Positions 46,796 to 58,979 of a DNA stretch of 64,000 nt are shown in pieces. A program made the translations under genes and the position numbers. The DNA comes from Hyposmocoma kahamanoa (lineage: Eukaryota > Arthropoda > Insecta > Lepidoptera > Cosmopterigidae): positions 3,764,104 to 3,828,103 of the forward strand of contig NW_020653200.1 of assembly GCF_003589595.1 (NCBI RefSeq), in the 5' to 3' direction. How positions within the stretch are numbered: position 1 is the stretch's first letter; each line of letters opens with the position of its first letter. The notes beneath the pieces were generated by a model, which was not told the DNA's origin, made no database searches, and saw only the letters and a list, made by a program, of their open reading frames with translations.

Positions 46796-47319
46796 TTTGA
46801 AACAAACTTCCCGCCAAAATAAAAACGCTTTACCAACGTATTCACATATTTTACAATTTTAAATTCGAGGTTGAAAAAGATCTTAATACATTTTAATTCA
46901 CAATAAACACAGAGGAATCCAAGTTTTGCAAATGAACAAACTCTTAGAACAAACATATTATTTTTGTCTTTTATACCCATACAGCCTAAAATAAGTTTTG
47001 ACTTTTTGGAACGTAGATAAATGCAGCAATTACTTTCTTAAAAGAAGAAATAAAACAATTCATTGAGTCTTACTTTTTCACAATAATTAATAATTCAAAA
47101 AACGCAACTTCGTCCAATCGAATTTCCCGCCGTTTTTGTGTGCATGTACATATAAAATATTAATTGTAAAAATATATCAGGTCAGTAGGCCCCTGGCCTA
47201 ATAATAATTTGTCACGTCATGGGATGCCGATTGCCGAGCGAAATTCGAGATTTAATATCACTTAAAATTTTGTTAAAGTTGACCAGCATTAAACGAACAT
47301 ATCAATGACGTCATACCCT

Positions 47320-47557
47320 AATGGCGCATTTACACCAAGTCGTCAGGCGACCTTCGCTTGCGCGTCGAAGTCGGCTATCTACGACGGTAGTTTGCAACCG
47401 AAGCGACTAGATGTTTCGCCTTCAGCAATGCGAAATAGTCTGCGAAGGAGGCAGACGACTCGGCGCAAATGGCGAGTCAACTACGTCGCCGCCTAGCGCC
47501 TTCGGCAGGCGAAGTAACTGCCGAAGGTTGACATACAACCCGGTGTAAATGCGCCAT
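47320..47557. mobile_element. MITE between the Kv-beta and MSL1 genes
   Basis: 238 bp. Ends TAATGGCGCATTTACACC and its complement. The interior is CpG-rich with many GCGAAG/CTTCGC words that fold back. It lies about 0.5 kb before the predicted Kv-beta ATG and about 0.8 kb before the MSL1 ATG, inside the shared upstream region. Confidence 0.85.
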
Positions 47558-48330
47558 AACGATACAATCTGTGTATCATAACCGTGGGAATAGACTATGG
47601 ACATTCTTCCAAAATTGTAACGTACTAAAATTAAAAAATATTTTTTGTTCCGCTATAGAGTAAATTTGGCTAGTAAGAGTCACTATGAGGTGATTAAAAA
47701 TGTTCGTCTACGATAGAATTTTTACACAGACGTTTTCCCATCTAACAATATCAACAATAATTGGGTTTTTGTGGTGCCTAAAAGCTTAATCATTTTAACA
47801 AAATATCAATTAGAGAAAACAAGTTAGTGGGATAATGACCTGATTTACGTTTATTTTATAGCAATCCGAACGAACAAAAAAGATTTAGTGCATGTCTATG
47901 GTTGACGCCTTGACGCTAGAGTTGATGGATTTTCCTATGATTTTTATTAAAAAATTTTACACTATTATCGTCTTATCTAAGTGGCGAAAAGCTATTGAAG
48001 AGTAATCAATAATATATATTTGCGAATGTTTTGATTTGGAGCGAATCCCGGAATCGTGTACTCATCAAATGCATAACTATTATGCGTCTGATAACATTCT
48101 GCATGTGCGTGAAAGAAATGTCAGAAAATAAAATAGTAGATAGATACGTAATTTGTAGCTGTTTTGACAATGTGATGCCCAACGAGGGTAAGAAGTAATT
48201 CTTCAATTACGAGTGCAGTGAACAAAGTATCAATTTTGTGGTAATGAAACGAACAAAAGTATAGTGTCGGTTTCCAGTTTTTGACAGCCGGCAGGCTCGT
48301 CGTGTGGCTTTCGATCGGGCTCCAATAAAA

Positions 48331-51300
48331 ATGAACAGTCGCAGTAGCGTAAATGAAACGAATTTGGTGAATTTCTCAGCGGATTTGGCGCTTAGTCAGT
48401 TAGATTCCAAGGACGGCTTGCTGAGTTTTCCATTTGACCACATTTATGCATGTCACTCAGAGAGTTCCGATCGCAGACAAACGCTACAACTGGACAAGGA
48501 GGTGGAGATATCCACGCATTGTGTGGTGGGCGAGGAGAAGGAAGTTGTACTGAGCTCAAGCACAGAACTTAGCAGGATTACAGATCGACTTAGAACCTTA
48601 GAGACACAAAACAAGAAATTAAAAGATCTTCTTGTATATCATCTAGATTTGATCCAACAACAAAATGAGCTGATAACTAAAAGGGAGAAGCTATATCAAG
48701 CACTAAAACAGGAAAATGATTTTGTAAGTCTCACATTATTATCTAAACTCCTACTGTTTTTAAAAAAACTGTTCGGCTGTGCTCGAGTGTAGCTCATTAC
48801 AAACTATTAAAGAATAGTCTTATTTTAGAATACAATATTGTTATTGAAATATTATGCACTCTAAAGCTCATTTTGCACTAATAACTAAAATTGAGAAACT
48901 ACATGATTATTTGTAAGATTCTAACAACCTCGCAGGACTACATTACTAATGTCTTAAACAACAAATTTTGTTTCATGACTTTAGTAACGCATCATATTTA
49001 CTTTTATACAAAAATGAAAATATTTCAATAGATTGCTCTAAACAGTGATAAATAACTCTGTGTGGGGTGGTGATTGTTAGGTAGGATGCTTACATGTTTG
49101 AACTTACTACTTTACTACTAATTACAGATGTAAAAAGTGTCAGATATTACAAAAAAAGGTTAAAAGTTTGTAAATGGTAAATTTATTATGTCTTGTAAAA
49201 TGTCATGGAACAAAACTTTTTGTTTATGATGTTAATAATAGTTTTGTGAGATTGTTAGTGTTTTACAAATGACCCTGTATATAAACATTGAAAATGTGTG
49301 ATTGTACTTACAATTGCTAATGTTTTAGTATGTGCTATGTGGTTTTGATTTGATTTTTATTAAAAATTTTTGCTTGCATGCAGTTTGTGTGTAGTGCAAA
49401 TTATGAAGCAGTAGTCTAAATTAGGATACAATGAGTTACTCAGTACTTTATTGAAGCTATTGTGATGTATGACATTCATAAATGCAGTATAATACACAGG
49501 ATGAAAATTTCAGATTGCATTGTGAATTTCTTTTATAACTGATTAAAATTGTGGCAGTTTTGAATGATTGTGTTGTACATTTTTAAGCTGTGCGAAGCAA
49601 CATTACCAGTGTTTTGTGCTATGGCAGTCATACCTAAGTCGAAAAGTGATTGTTATTTATATATATTATTATTATCTATTTAAAGTTATCACAATAATGT
49701 TGCAAATTACATCTTAATCCAAATTGGCTTTGGTACAACATAACCTTAAAATTCATTCATTTTTTTTTCTGAAAGTTTAAAATGATCCATCTTGGTATGT
49801 TATAAAAAAAAATTGCTATATTAATAACAAAGAATAAAAAAAATATTGTAGACTTGTAATAATTTAAATATTTAAAATGAGAAATTTTAAGAGACGTCTT
49901 GCCTAGTGAATTTTGTACACTACTTTAGTACAATACTTCTTAATGCCTATGTAGCCTGACTGCCATGCAGATCCCGGGTGCGATTCCCAGGCCGGGAGAA
50001 ATATTTGTATCACCATATTTTTTTCTATTGTGAATTTTGTGGTTGTCTGTGTCCATGACATCCACGATACTGGGTTTCCCTAGTGTGCCGGGCTATGTGA
50101 GTGTGCATTAAAAAATAATGCTGTGCAGAATAATGTTACAATTATGGACAATCAATATAGTTAGTCAGTTAAAATGTTGGTAAATTTACTCATCTATTGG
50201 CTGTATATAAAGAAAAGTTTTCATATTATTGTACAATGTTTAGTGTGTGTACTGCGAGCATACTTAATAACAAAATAAAGTTTATGCAGCTTCAAACCTT
50301 TAGATGGGTTTATGGATTTGATGAAAAATATACAAAAAGATTGGTGTTGTACTGTACAGTTGCAAAGTTTCTAGTATTATTATAATTTAAGAAACTAACT
50401 ATGGTTAATTGACTAACCCGTTTCCTAATCTGATTACCAGTACCAAAAATATATACAAACTTCTTAGCATGATATATAGCTGTGCCGTGTTATCCAACAG
50501 TTCTCACTGCTGATCATAGGTTTATTCCATGGGAAGGGACTAACCGATACTGTTCTCCTTATCATAACTAAAGTATTCAACATTTTTAGCGTAATTCAGT
50601 TATTAACATGTCTGTAAACAGAAAAACGATTGTAGATCTCGTTTTTCCCCTATATTTAATTTCAGTTTTATTGTCAAGTAAAACTGTAATTGATAATATT
50701 TGTGCCAATACCTTGAAAGTTACCAAAATGCAAATCCGTTAGTTATAACAAGGAGGACAGTATGAGCTAGTATACTGGCCTAGCATAGCTGAGAACCGCG
50801 CGATTGCCTTTGTCATTAAAATGCTTAAAGCTGTTATTGTAAACCAGAATACTGATTTGGATTTTTGACAGTGTCTTAGTTTACTGCACCAGCAAGTGAG
50901 AATTAGCACTACTATAGATGCAAAACTTTTGGGAGCAAACAAACCTACCATCTTTTGCTTTTAAGCTGCGCGTTGTGTGACTGGGCTAGCTGATGTTTTT
51001 CTTTTTTATTGCTTATTTGACACCATATTCATTGACAAAAGTAAAGAATAAAATGTAAATTTTCAGCTTAAAGCAAAAGTGTCCCGTACAGAAAGAAGAG
51101 TCACATTAAATCAGAGGACATTTGTGACCCCTCCAACACCTTTGGTACATGTGCCAAGTAGTAGCGTTACGTCTACAGTTGTCAAGAGTGAACCAGGACC
51201 TGCCTCGCAGGTTAGTGAGTTATATAGTTAGAAATCAATGTGTGGCGAGTGTACCAATTCTGATACATCTTCATGCATAGTTTGCTCAATATTAATAACA

Positions 51301-54300
51301 AACAATTAAATGACTGGATGCCTTAAATATTACTAGATGCTTAAAAAGCCATGATAGCAATTATAACTTCTGGTATAATTAGTACATCTAGAGTACCATT
51401 GTTTCATCTACTGCCATATTAGGCTCTATAGTGTCTATATGCAACTACAAAATTTGGATTTTTTTTACAGATAATGCTGAATAGTTTTACAGAGCTGCTC
51501 TTGCCAGATAGATCTAACTCATACATTTTCGATAGTGACCTAAACAAAAAGCCTTTTGGTCAGGACACATTTGATTTAGCTGGAACAACTGAGACAGGTA
51601 GATTTAACTTATTGACGTTCTGTTAATAGTTCTTATGAGTTATATTGAAGTAGGAAAACATTTTATTTCTTCAAATCAGCATGGTATAAGGTATACTTTT
51701 TAAAGACAAAACTATTATGGAAACCCAACCGATTTAGTAGTGATAAATTACTAAGTGAAGTAAAATATCTTTCACTGTTCCAGATGTGTCAAGTCATTTG
51801 TCTAGTGATCTGGGGATACCATCGCTTTTAGACAGGAATTTAAACTGTGACAATTTCACAATGATTGAAAATAAACGTTCATATATGAAGAAAGATACCA
51901 TGAAGACTGATAACTGTTCGGAAGCTTTGTACACGGTTACATCAAATAGGTAAGTTTTATTGTTAGATTTTGTGTAGTGTAATGTATTATCTGCATTTAT
52001 AAAGTATAAAAAAAATACAAATATGAAAACGAGGGCTGAAATTTCTTATAATTCATGGACTTTATGATTTTATTTTAATATTTTGTATTTTTTTGTAGTG
52101 GAAATCCTGTGATCCAAAGAATACAAAGAAATAGGCGGAGAACTACTACATCGCTTGGCAGTTTAAGCCGAATGTCAAAACCGGCAGTAACAAAGTTGGA
52201 TATCCCTGACAGCTCGAAAATATTTGATGATGATAAGAGCGTATATGATCGATTCAGTGTCAATAGAAAATCAAAAATGATAAACACCTATGGCAAATCC
52301 AGGAGCAGTTTTAATACAAAACGAACTACGCAATTCACAGGCTCACTGTCAGATAGATTGCAGTTGATAGATACTACACCCACGGGGGAGGATCCATACC
52401 AGTTAGGTGAAGCTGACATGAGAGAACAATCGCCAATCCCTAAGTTGATGCTGCAGAAAACTAATCACGGGAGGATGAAAATATGCACTGAGACTTCTGA
52501 AAGTGCTAATACGGCAAGGCGAATCCTTAATTCCATGGCAGATACAGGCCCAAAACTATCAAATAAGATAAAATTGTCGACAAGTCATCATGATAGGTAT
52601 AACTTGACAAATCCGTATATGCACCCATCCGAGATTAAAACGGAATCACCACCGCCGCCGAAGACTATGATTGTTGAAGAACCTGACTTGGACATTGTGA
52701 AGACGGAAACTGAAATTGATTGGAGAATGTATAATCCAAATAAACCGGGGAATGAGACAAGCTTATGCGATTTTTCTTACGGCGAAACACCAAGCAATTT
52801 GGCTAGTAATATATTGCCTACTTTGGATGCTGTGGAATTTCAAGACCTATTTTCATCTGATTCTTCGATAAATTTGGGACCTTTGACCACGGAGGAATTT
52901 GGAATATCATCAGATACCAGCACACTCGATAAATCTAAAAAACGAGTAGCGCGCACGTCTAGTCTAATCGGACCTCACTTTGGGGGAATAAGACCTCACT
53001 TTGGGGGAGTAAGTATTTCATTCTTATTCCAAGTCATTAATGAAAACGTCAGCTTTGCGAAATTCGTCTGAACTTGCAAAGCGAAATAATTTTATATTTC
53101 TTTATGCAATTTTTTTTTTATTGTGAAACTTATTATAATATTGCTCGTTATTTTAGGATGATACTGCAGATATCAAACATGTAGACGACAGCAAACGTGG
53201 TAGAAAACGTGCGCTTTCAACTACGGGTCTACTGAAAACTTTAAAATCGAACTGTCAGAAAGGAGGAGTGTCCAAACCAAAACAGACTAAAGGGAAAGGT
53301 GAGGTAGATTTAGTTTGTTTCTGAAGTAATCTTTTTTTTTTATTACCAATGCTCCGACCGTTCACATAAAACATCCTAAGCAGCCTTTCATATTTCCGAC
53401 ATTCTTCCAGCTACATGCCGCGGGAAAAAGTCTCCTCTTCCAGGAATGGTAACCAAAAAGCCATATCACACTTTGGTGGGCGACCCAGATTTGTCTTGGT
53501 ACCTAGGTCTAGATCCTGACGTCAAAATGGAAGACATGGAATCGGCAGGCGTTTGTAAAGTTTCCACGGTGGAGGTACAGTTTTTTAAATAATTCGCTTG
53601 AATTCAATTTAATTTAATGAATTTTCAATGATGGTTTTATCATATATGTTATCAGGTACCGCGTTGGCGAGAAAAACCTTACTCGAGTTGTTACACGCTT
53701 GAAGGAACAGAAAATTTAGATGATAAAATATTTGAAAAGAGGCATCAGAAATTGGAGGCTGAAGAACGAAGGCAACTCAGGTACGACAGAAAGTTGCATC
53801 CTTGTGGCACACGGCGACAAAAACTCTTCTTACTGGTTTTACACATTGCGCGTCGTGTGGTCATTCGTATATATTACAAGAATGAGCAGTCCCTAAACAT
53901 ACATATACATTCTAGGTGGCATATGCGAAGAATTCGCGAGCAGCGACACGTTGAACGGCTACGACAGCGGCAGCGCGACACGTGGTATAGCGGCGGTAAT
54001 TCGCCGGCGCACTCACAGCCCTCCATATTCACCGTTTGGCCGCAACCGCAGCGTGACGTGCGCTTTATCGAGATTACCGACGTATTGCCTGTCACAGCTT
54101 TCGGCGAAATTTTACCCGCGTTGCCAGAATCGTAAGTATTGAACATTAATGAATGTAATAGTACATTATTGCAAAGGCGGGCAAGGAAAGGATTGCCGAA
54201 CAAGTATGAGTTACGCAATCACCTTTCCCGCCGAGGTATATGTAGAGCTTTTCTCGAACAATGCAAGGAAATAAAAATACAAAAAAATATAAATAACAAA

Positions 54301-56394
54301 AAAGAATTTTAAATACATACTTTCGTTTATTTTGCCACCTTTTTAGCCTTGTTTAAAGGATAAAACGCTGTCTAGGTATATTCGTGCATAATAATATGCT
54401 AAATAAGTAACATCCCAAAAAATATATATATTTTTAATTCTCGTAGTTGCGTTTACTGATGTTAGTGAGCAGTTGGCCGTATGACAGTTTTTCTTTAGTC
54501 TGGTTATATGGTTACATAGCTCTTACTAGAGCTAGAGTGCAATCTAGATATATTACAATGTTTAGTCATTTAGAGCAATATACCAAAATGGATTTTTATA
54601 CTTATTGTCGGCCTGGCCGGCAAAGGTAGCATGCTCCATGAATGACAAACTTTGTGGCGTCTATTTTTTTTTAGTAATGCAAACATATACGAGAAAAGAA
54701 ATTTTATTTTTCTTCAACATGCACGAATATTCTTGCACTACGTAATTAAAAAATACAGTAAAATACACGAAAGCACTTTAAAGTTCCTTTTTTTATTTCT
54801 TCTTTGTGTTTTTATATTTTTTTCACGAAAACGAGTATTAGGGAGAAGAGCGAAAATACAATAATGGCCTGTAATCGGCTTCATTTAATACAAGAAGCAA
54901 TATTAGTCATCGAAAATTTGTTTCCGGCTAAGAGCAAACAAAAACACTTTTAATGTAAATAATGTTTTACGTTTTCTATTATACATTTTCTTTCATTCTT
55001 TAGTCATTTTCTTGCATTGTTTGACAAAAACACTGTAAATACCCCGGCGGGAACGGGGATTGCCTGACCCGTTTAATACAAGACCTCCTCGCTGCGTTCG
55101 GCCTCGTAACTCATATTCGTCCACCAATCCAGGTGTACCTCTGGTAGCTTCCCGGTCTCTGCAATAATTTCCTATATTTTGTCACCGCACACATGTGTGT
55201 ACCTGTGATATGTATCAATTCAAAGTATCTTCATTTCGTAGGTGAGCAAATTATACTTGAAATCATTGACTTACAATTATATGGACGTCGGGTCCGCGCT
55301 AAAAAGTGTCCACACTACAAGTGCGGCGCTAAAATCGTATACAGAGCGCGACACTCCGCTTTAGTCTTCATTTGTTCTACTGACAGCGCGATACTGCGAT
55401 GACATAACAATTTAAATTTCGAATAGGTTGACTTGGGACATTTTTTTCGTGGTTTTTGTATTAGACCCGTCGTCCATTTATTTGTAAGTCAATGCTTGAA
55501 ATAGTCAAATTGATTAAATGATAATGAACACTACGCCAACTTTATTTTTTGGCCATTTTCTGTTATTTTTGTAAACAGCCTACTGCGCATAATATTAACA
55601 AATAAATATATTTGTTAATATTATGCGCCCCGAATTTTGTGAACAAAAAATCAAGAAACAAAAATCAAAATAAAAACAGAACAGATCCAAAAATTAAGTT
55701 GATGTAGTGTTCGTTGGATGTGTCGAAACACTGCTATATATGCGTAAGATTCCACTGAGCAGAATGATAAAGAAACTATGAGTTGCTTTTTTTCCATACT
55801 TGTCATACATCAAACTCTGGACCGTATATTCTTTAATTGTAACTCTTAGCCTCATTGATCTATTGCTGGAAATATATAGCAAACCCGAAGAAATCCCGTG
55901 CTCAACAGAAGATCTATTGAAAAACATAGACACTTACCTGTACAATTATATAGAATGGGTTCATTCTATATAATGATCATCATGAATCTCATGAAATAAA
56001 GTGTATAAGAACAGGCACGTGTCACGTTTTCCATCAAAACAAGAAAAGATACACTAGTATATGAAGAGGCTGTATGGTAAAACCTTTTCCTACCCTAATA
56101 TATCCGTGAAAACTTATAAAATATCACAGTATAATCGCTGACATGATTTTTTGTCACCTAAGTATACAGAAGCCGTTTGTATATCTTTTGTATTAATTTT
56201 GTATAATTTTTTCCACGCTACTTGCACTTTGTATGAAATATTTAAACTGAATAGTGTATGTTCAAAGCGTGTTGACAAAAATGATAGTACCGTTACAGTA
56301 ATATCGTACCTAAAATTTCAGGGACTTCGTGCTGCCTTGGGTGAGGAGTTCAAAAGCCATGAAGAGATCTAAGAGATCAAAGACATTGCATTAG
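48331..56394 (+). CDS. msl-1: Male-specific lethal 1 homologue (MSL1), complete
   Basis: Nuclear scaffold of the MSL histone H4K16 acetyltransferase complex. Ten exons: 48331-48723, 51067-51210, 51471-51597, 51784-51949, 52099-53008, 53157-53298, 53411-53574, 53656-53780, 53916-54131, 56322-56394. All phases agree; 819 aa. The start is the ATG of MNSRSSVNE; the frame continues upstream only through a GTG. The coiled coil that dimerises MSL1 and binds MSL2 runs about residues 85-145 (LKDLLVYHLDLIQQQNELIT and onward). The C-terminal PEHE domain, which binds MOF and MSL3, begins VPRWREKPYSS, continues FEKRHQKLEAEERRQLRWHM and RRIREQRHVERLR, and finishes EILPALPESDFVLPWV over the last intron. Three psi-K-x-E sites (VKSE, IKTE, VKTE) are present. 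The final tail is basic (KAMKRSKRSKTLH). Confidence 0.93.
48905..49170. repeat. Dispersed repeat family G, copy in MSL1 intron 1
   Basis: Blocks 'taacaacctcgcaggac', 'catgactttagtaa', 'gttgcttacatgtttgaac' (approximate) and 'cagatattacaaaaa' recur in order at 63145-63430. A fragment lies near 32.35 kb. Confidence 0.7.
49940..50125 (+). repeat. tRNA-derived SINE, family D, copy 2
   Basis: The head ends GGGTGCGATTCCCAGG (a mutated B box). The body 'gtggttgtctgtgtc' and 'gggtttccctagtgtgc' matches 17085-17290. Located in MSL1 intron 1. Confidence 0.75.
54132..56321. other. Last MSL1 intron with hairpins and family H
   Basis: A 2.2-kb intron splits the PEHE domain just before its last residues. 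It holds family H (55421-55494), a perfect 20-bp hairpin with a 4-base loop (55585-55628, arms GCGCATAATATTAACAAATA) and a 13-bp hairpin with a GGTT loop (55945-55974). No other exon was seen. Confidence 0.6.
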
Positions 56395-56632
56395 AGTTTT
56401 CAATTTATTATTAAGCTTGCGGTTATTGTTATAGAATTTTTCGCTTTACATGTACTAAATTAAGGATTACAAAGGGTTTGAGTGATGGATATTAGGAAAA
56501 CATAGACAGTGAATTGTGTTTATTATTTTTAATTAAGGTAATTAATTAACTTTAATGGAATTGTATCACGAAAAAGCTTGTTTACAGTATGTGTTGTTTC
56601 GTTTAGTGTAAAATTGTTTGTATCTGCACTAT

Positions 56633-56638
56633 AATAAA
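56633..56638 (+). terminator. Candidate MSL1 poly(A) signal
   Basis: AATAAA about 240 bases after the TAG stop. Further signals lie near 56956. The 3' UTR length is not certain. Confidence 0.45.
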
Positions 56639-57569
56639 ACTGATTTTTACTAATCGATTTGCTAAAAATAACAAAAACATATTATACTATGCGTAAGACC
56701 TCTTGTTGAAATATAACCTACTCAGGAACATGTAGACCAAAAACAGCATATTTGAGTTATAAAATTGCAGTTTCAAACTTGGGAATAGGATTCTAAAAAA
56801 AAAAACCTTTAAAACTTTTCTGAAAAATCAAATAGTTTTTAATTCACAACCAAGAGTACAATTCACTGTTAAGGTTTTTGGTACACAATATCTTGCACCC
56901 TGTAATGCCCTGTATGTATACTAGCTGTTAGTTGTAAGAACCTTATAATCTTATAAAATAAATCTGTCACAATGATTTTAGATGAGCTCTTAGAGGCAGT
57001 CCTATTACTATAGGACAACAGTGTTGTAGGCCGTGCAAAAGTATGAGGTTATAAATTATTGTGATGCTTAAAACAAAAGCTTTTAGTGGAGTCTCATCTA
57101 CTCAGTTTATATACTTTCATTAGACCCATATAGAAGTCGTAAATGTAAATAAACTCGTATTTAACCTGTAGAGGAGGATTTATGTAGAGGATTGCTCTTG
57201 TATAGCCATAGCTATTCGATAAGAAAGCCCACCGCTAACAGTCTATGGGTGAACAGATATCGTGCCTGTTACGAGTGTGCTACAATCACGGCATTTAATT
57301 ACAAAATTAAAATAGACCATTTATTCAAAAGTACAATGCAATTTGACGAGTATTTTAATAAGACATATTCCACTCAATAACCTTTTGTTTCTGAGAACAA
57401 TCTAGTGTAAAGAACAGAATTCAATAAACTTAATTACAAATTTCACGTTTATTATAGAAGCTATACGTTGGGAGTTTCCATTGACTTACAATTATAAAGT
57501 CAATGGGAGTTTCGATAAAAATTATCGACTTAATTCTATAACATTTCGCTACTTAAGAACTACGTAAAT

Positions 57570-57650
57570 TGGTCCTAGGGGGCGGTAGGGGCCTCGGAAG
57601 CTATTGGGGGGCGTTGATGCTGTCCAGGGGGTGCTACCGCATTTGAAAAA
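57570..57650. repeat. Dispersed repeat family I, copy 2
   Basis: 'cctagggggcggtaggggcc' resembles 17.77 kb. A short G-rich run follows. Confidence 0.5.
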
Positions 57651-57695
57651 AAACCTGAATTATCTATATAAACTTCACTACACTACATAATAATA

Positions 57696-57931
57696 TATCG
57701 TCTGTTTAAAGGTAAAACCACGTAAGTGACATTTTCCACAAAAACTCTTTAATTTATATAGCTATGGTAAGAAAATAACTATTTCTGCACGTGAAACTCA
57801 ATAACAAAAAAGCTATAAACTTAATAAGAGTTTTATTTGCAGAAAGATGGTGAATTTCTTACAACTGGTACATAATTTGGAGATTTTTTGTGGAAAATAT
57901 CACATGTGGCTTTACCTTTAAGCAGACGATA
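57696..57931. mobile_element. MITE, 236 bp, TA-flanked
   Basis: Ends TATCGTCTGTTTAAAGGTAA and the complement of a near match, continuing through 'ttttccacaaaaa'. Flanked by TA on both sides, as for Tc1/mariner-type MITEs, though the flanks are TA-rich anyway. Confidence 0.75.
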
Positions 57932-58769
57932 TATATATATGTAATTCTTTTTCCTTGTGATTTTTTGTGTTAAGTTAATATAAAAAATAGGTGTTTTCAA
58001 ATACGTTTTGTGGTAGTGGGCGTTGAAATTTTTTTAACTTGCCCAAGTGAAAAGTTGTAATAGTAAATATCACAGCAAAAATAAATTATTCAGTTCAGGC
58101 TCTAAATCTGAAATGTTATGTAATAATATATTTATGTTTCTTTACCTTCTGAAGACCGCTTGTTCCATACGATTCAGGTTATCACTGTTTGCAGCCCATT
58201 AATGTGACTTATACCTAGTAAAAAGTCAGAAAAACCAATGGATCCCTACCCCGTTCGGAGTATTCAGTTTTAAATATGATAATACTTTTCCCTTGTACTA
58301 CTTACGTGGTTGCCACTCGTTCGTTCAATCGTCTATATGCGGTGTCTTTTATACTTAGTGTATTGTTTAAGTCCCCGCTTCCAGGGCTCTCTAAATCTAT
58401 TGATTTGTGATGAACATTTGTTTTTGTAAATATTTGGTTTTGTTTAATATAATGACCTTGGAATGGACTGATAATTGTAAATAATATTGATTTAGGGGTA
58501 TATGGTATGAATTGTAATGTAATTTTCGGTAATGTGAGCTGGTTGCGTGACATGTGACTCCCAATTTGTTGTTAGGGCCAGATGAGTCGTGTCAAGTTAT
58601 TAACAGAATAACGTTGGGAAGTTTTATTAACGTGATACTTTTTTCCCTGCTTGAGATAGAGCATTATGTCCCCTCTTACTATAACTCCAAAATGATATAT
58701 AGGCATTTTTTTTCTTATTGTAACTATGCGCAGGAACTTTACCATTAAGTCCCACTATCACAAGTACCC

Positions 58770-58975
58770 TTTCAAACTCCTAAAAATCCGGATCACTCCA
58801 TTCGTATTTCATCCAACCATCCATTCGCACGAAGTGCTTTGCTTCATCTTTCGTGATGCGTATAGAAGGAGTGGAATTCACTATCGGTATTTCCTGAAAG
58901 CTACAATTTGAGGCTATTTATGGCTAGAGTGAATAAGCATTTAATAGATATTTGAACGACTGCTTAACATCAGGG
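58770..58975 (+). mobile_element. LINE 3' fragment
   Basis: One frame reads EWNSLSVFPESYNLRLFMAR, then VNKHLIDI and a stop. This is the same C-terminal signature as in the minus-strand LINEs at 40.5 and 42.9 kb. Upstream frames are broken. Confidence 0.65.
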
Positions 58976-58979
58976 ACTG

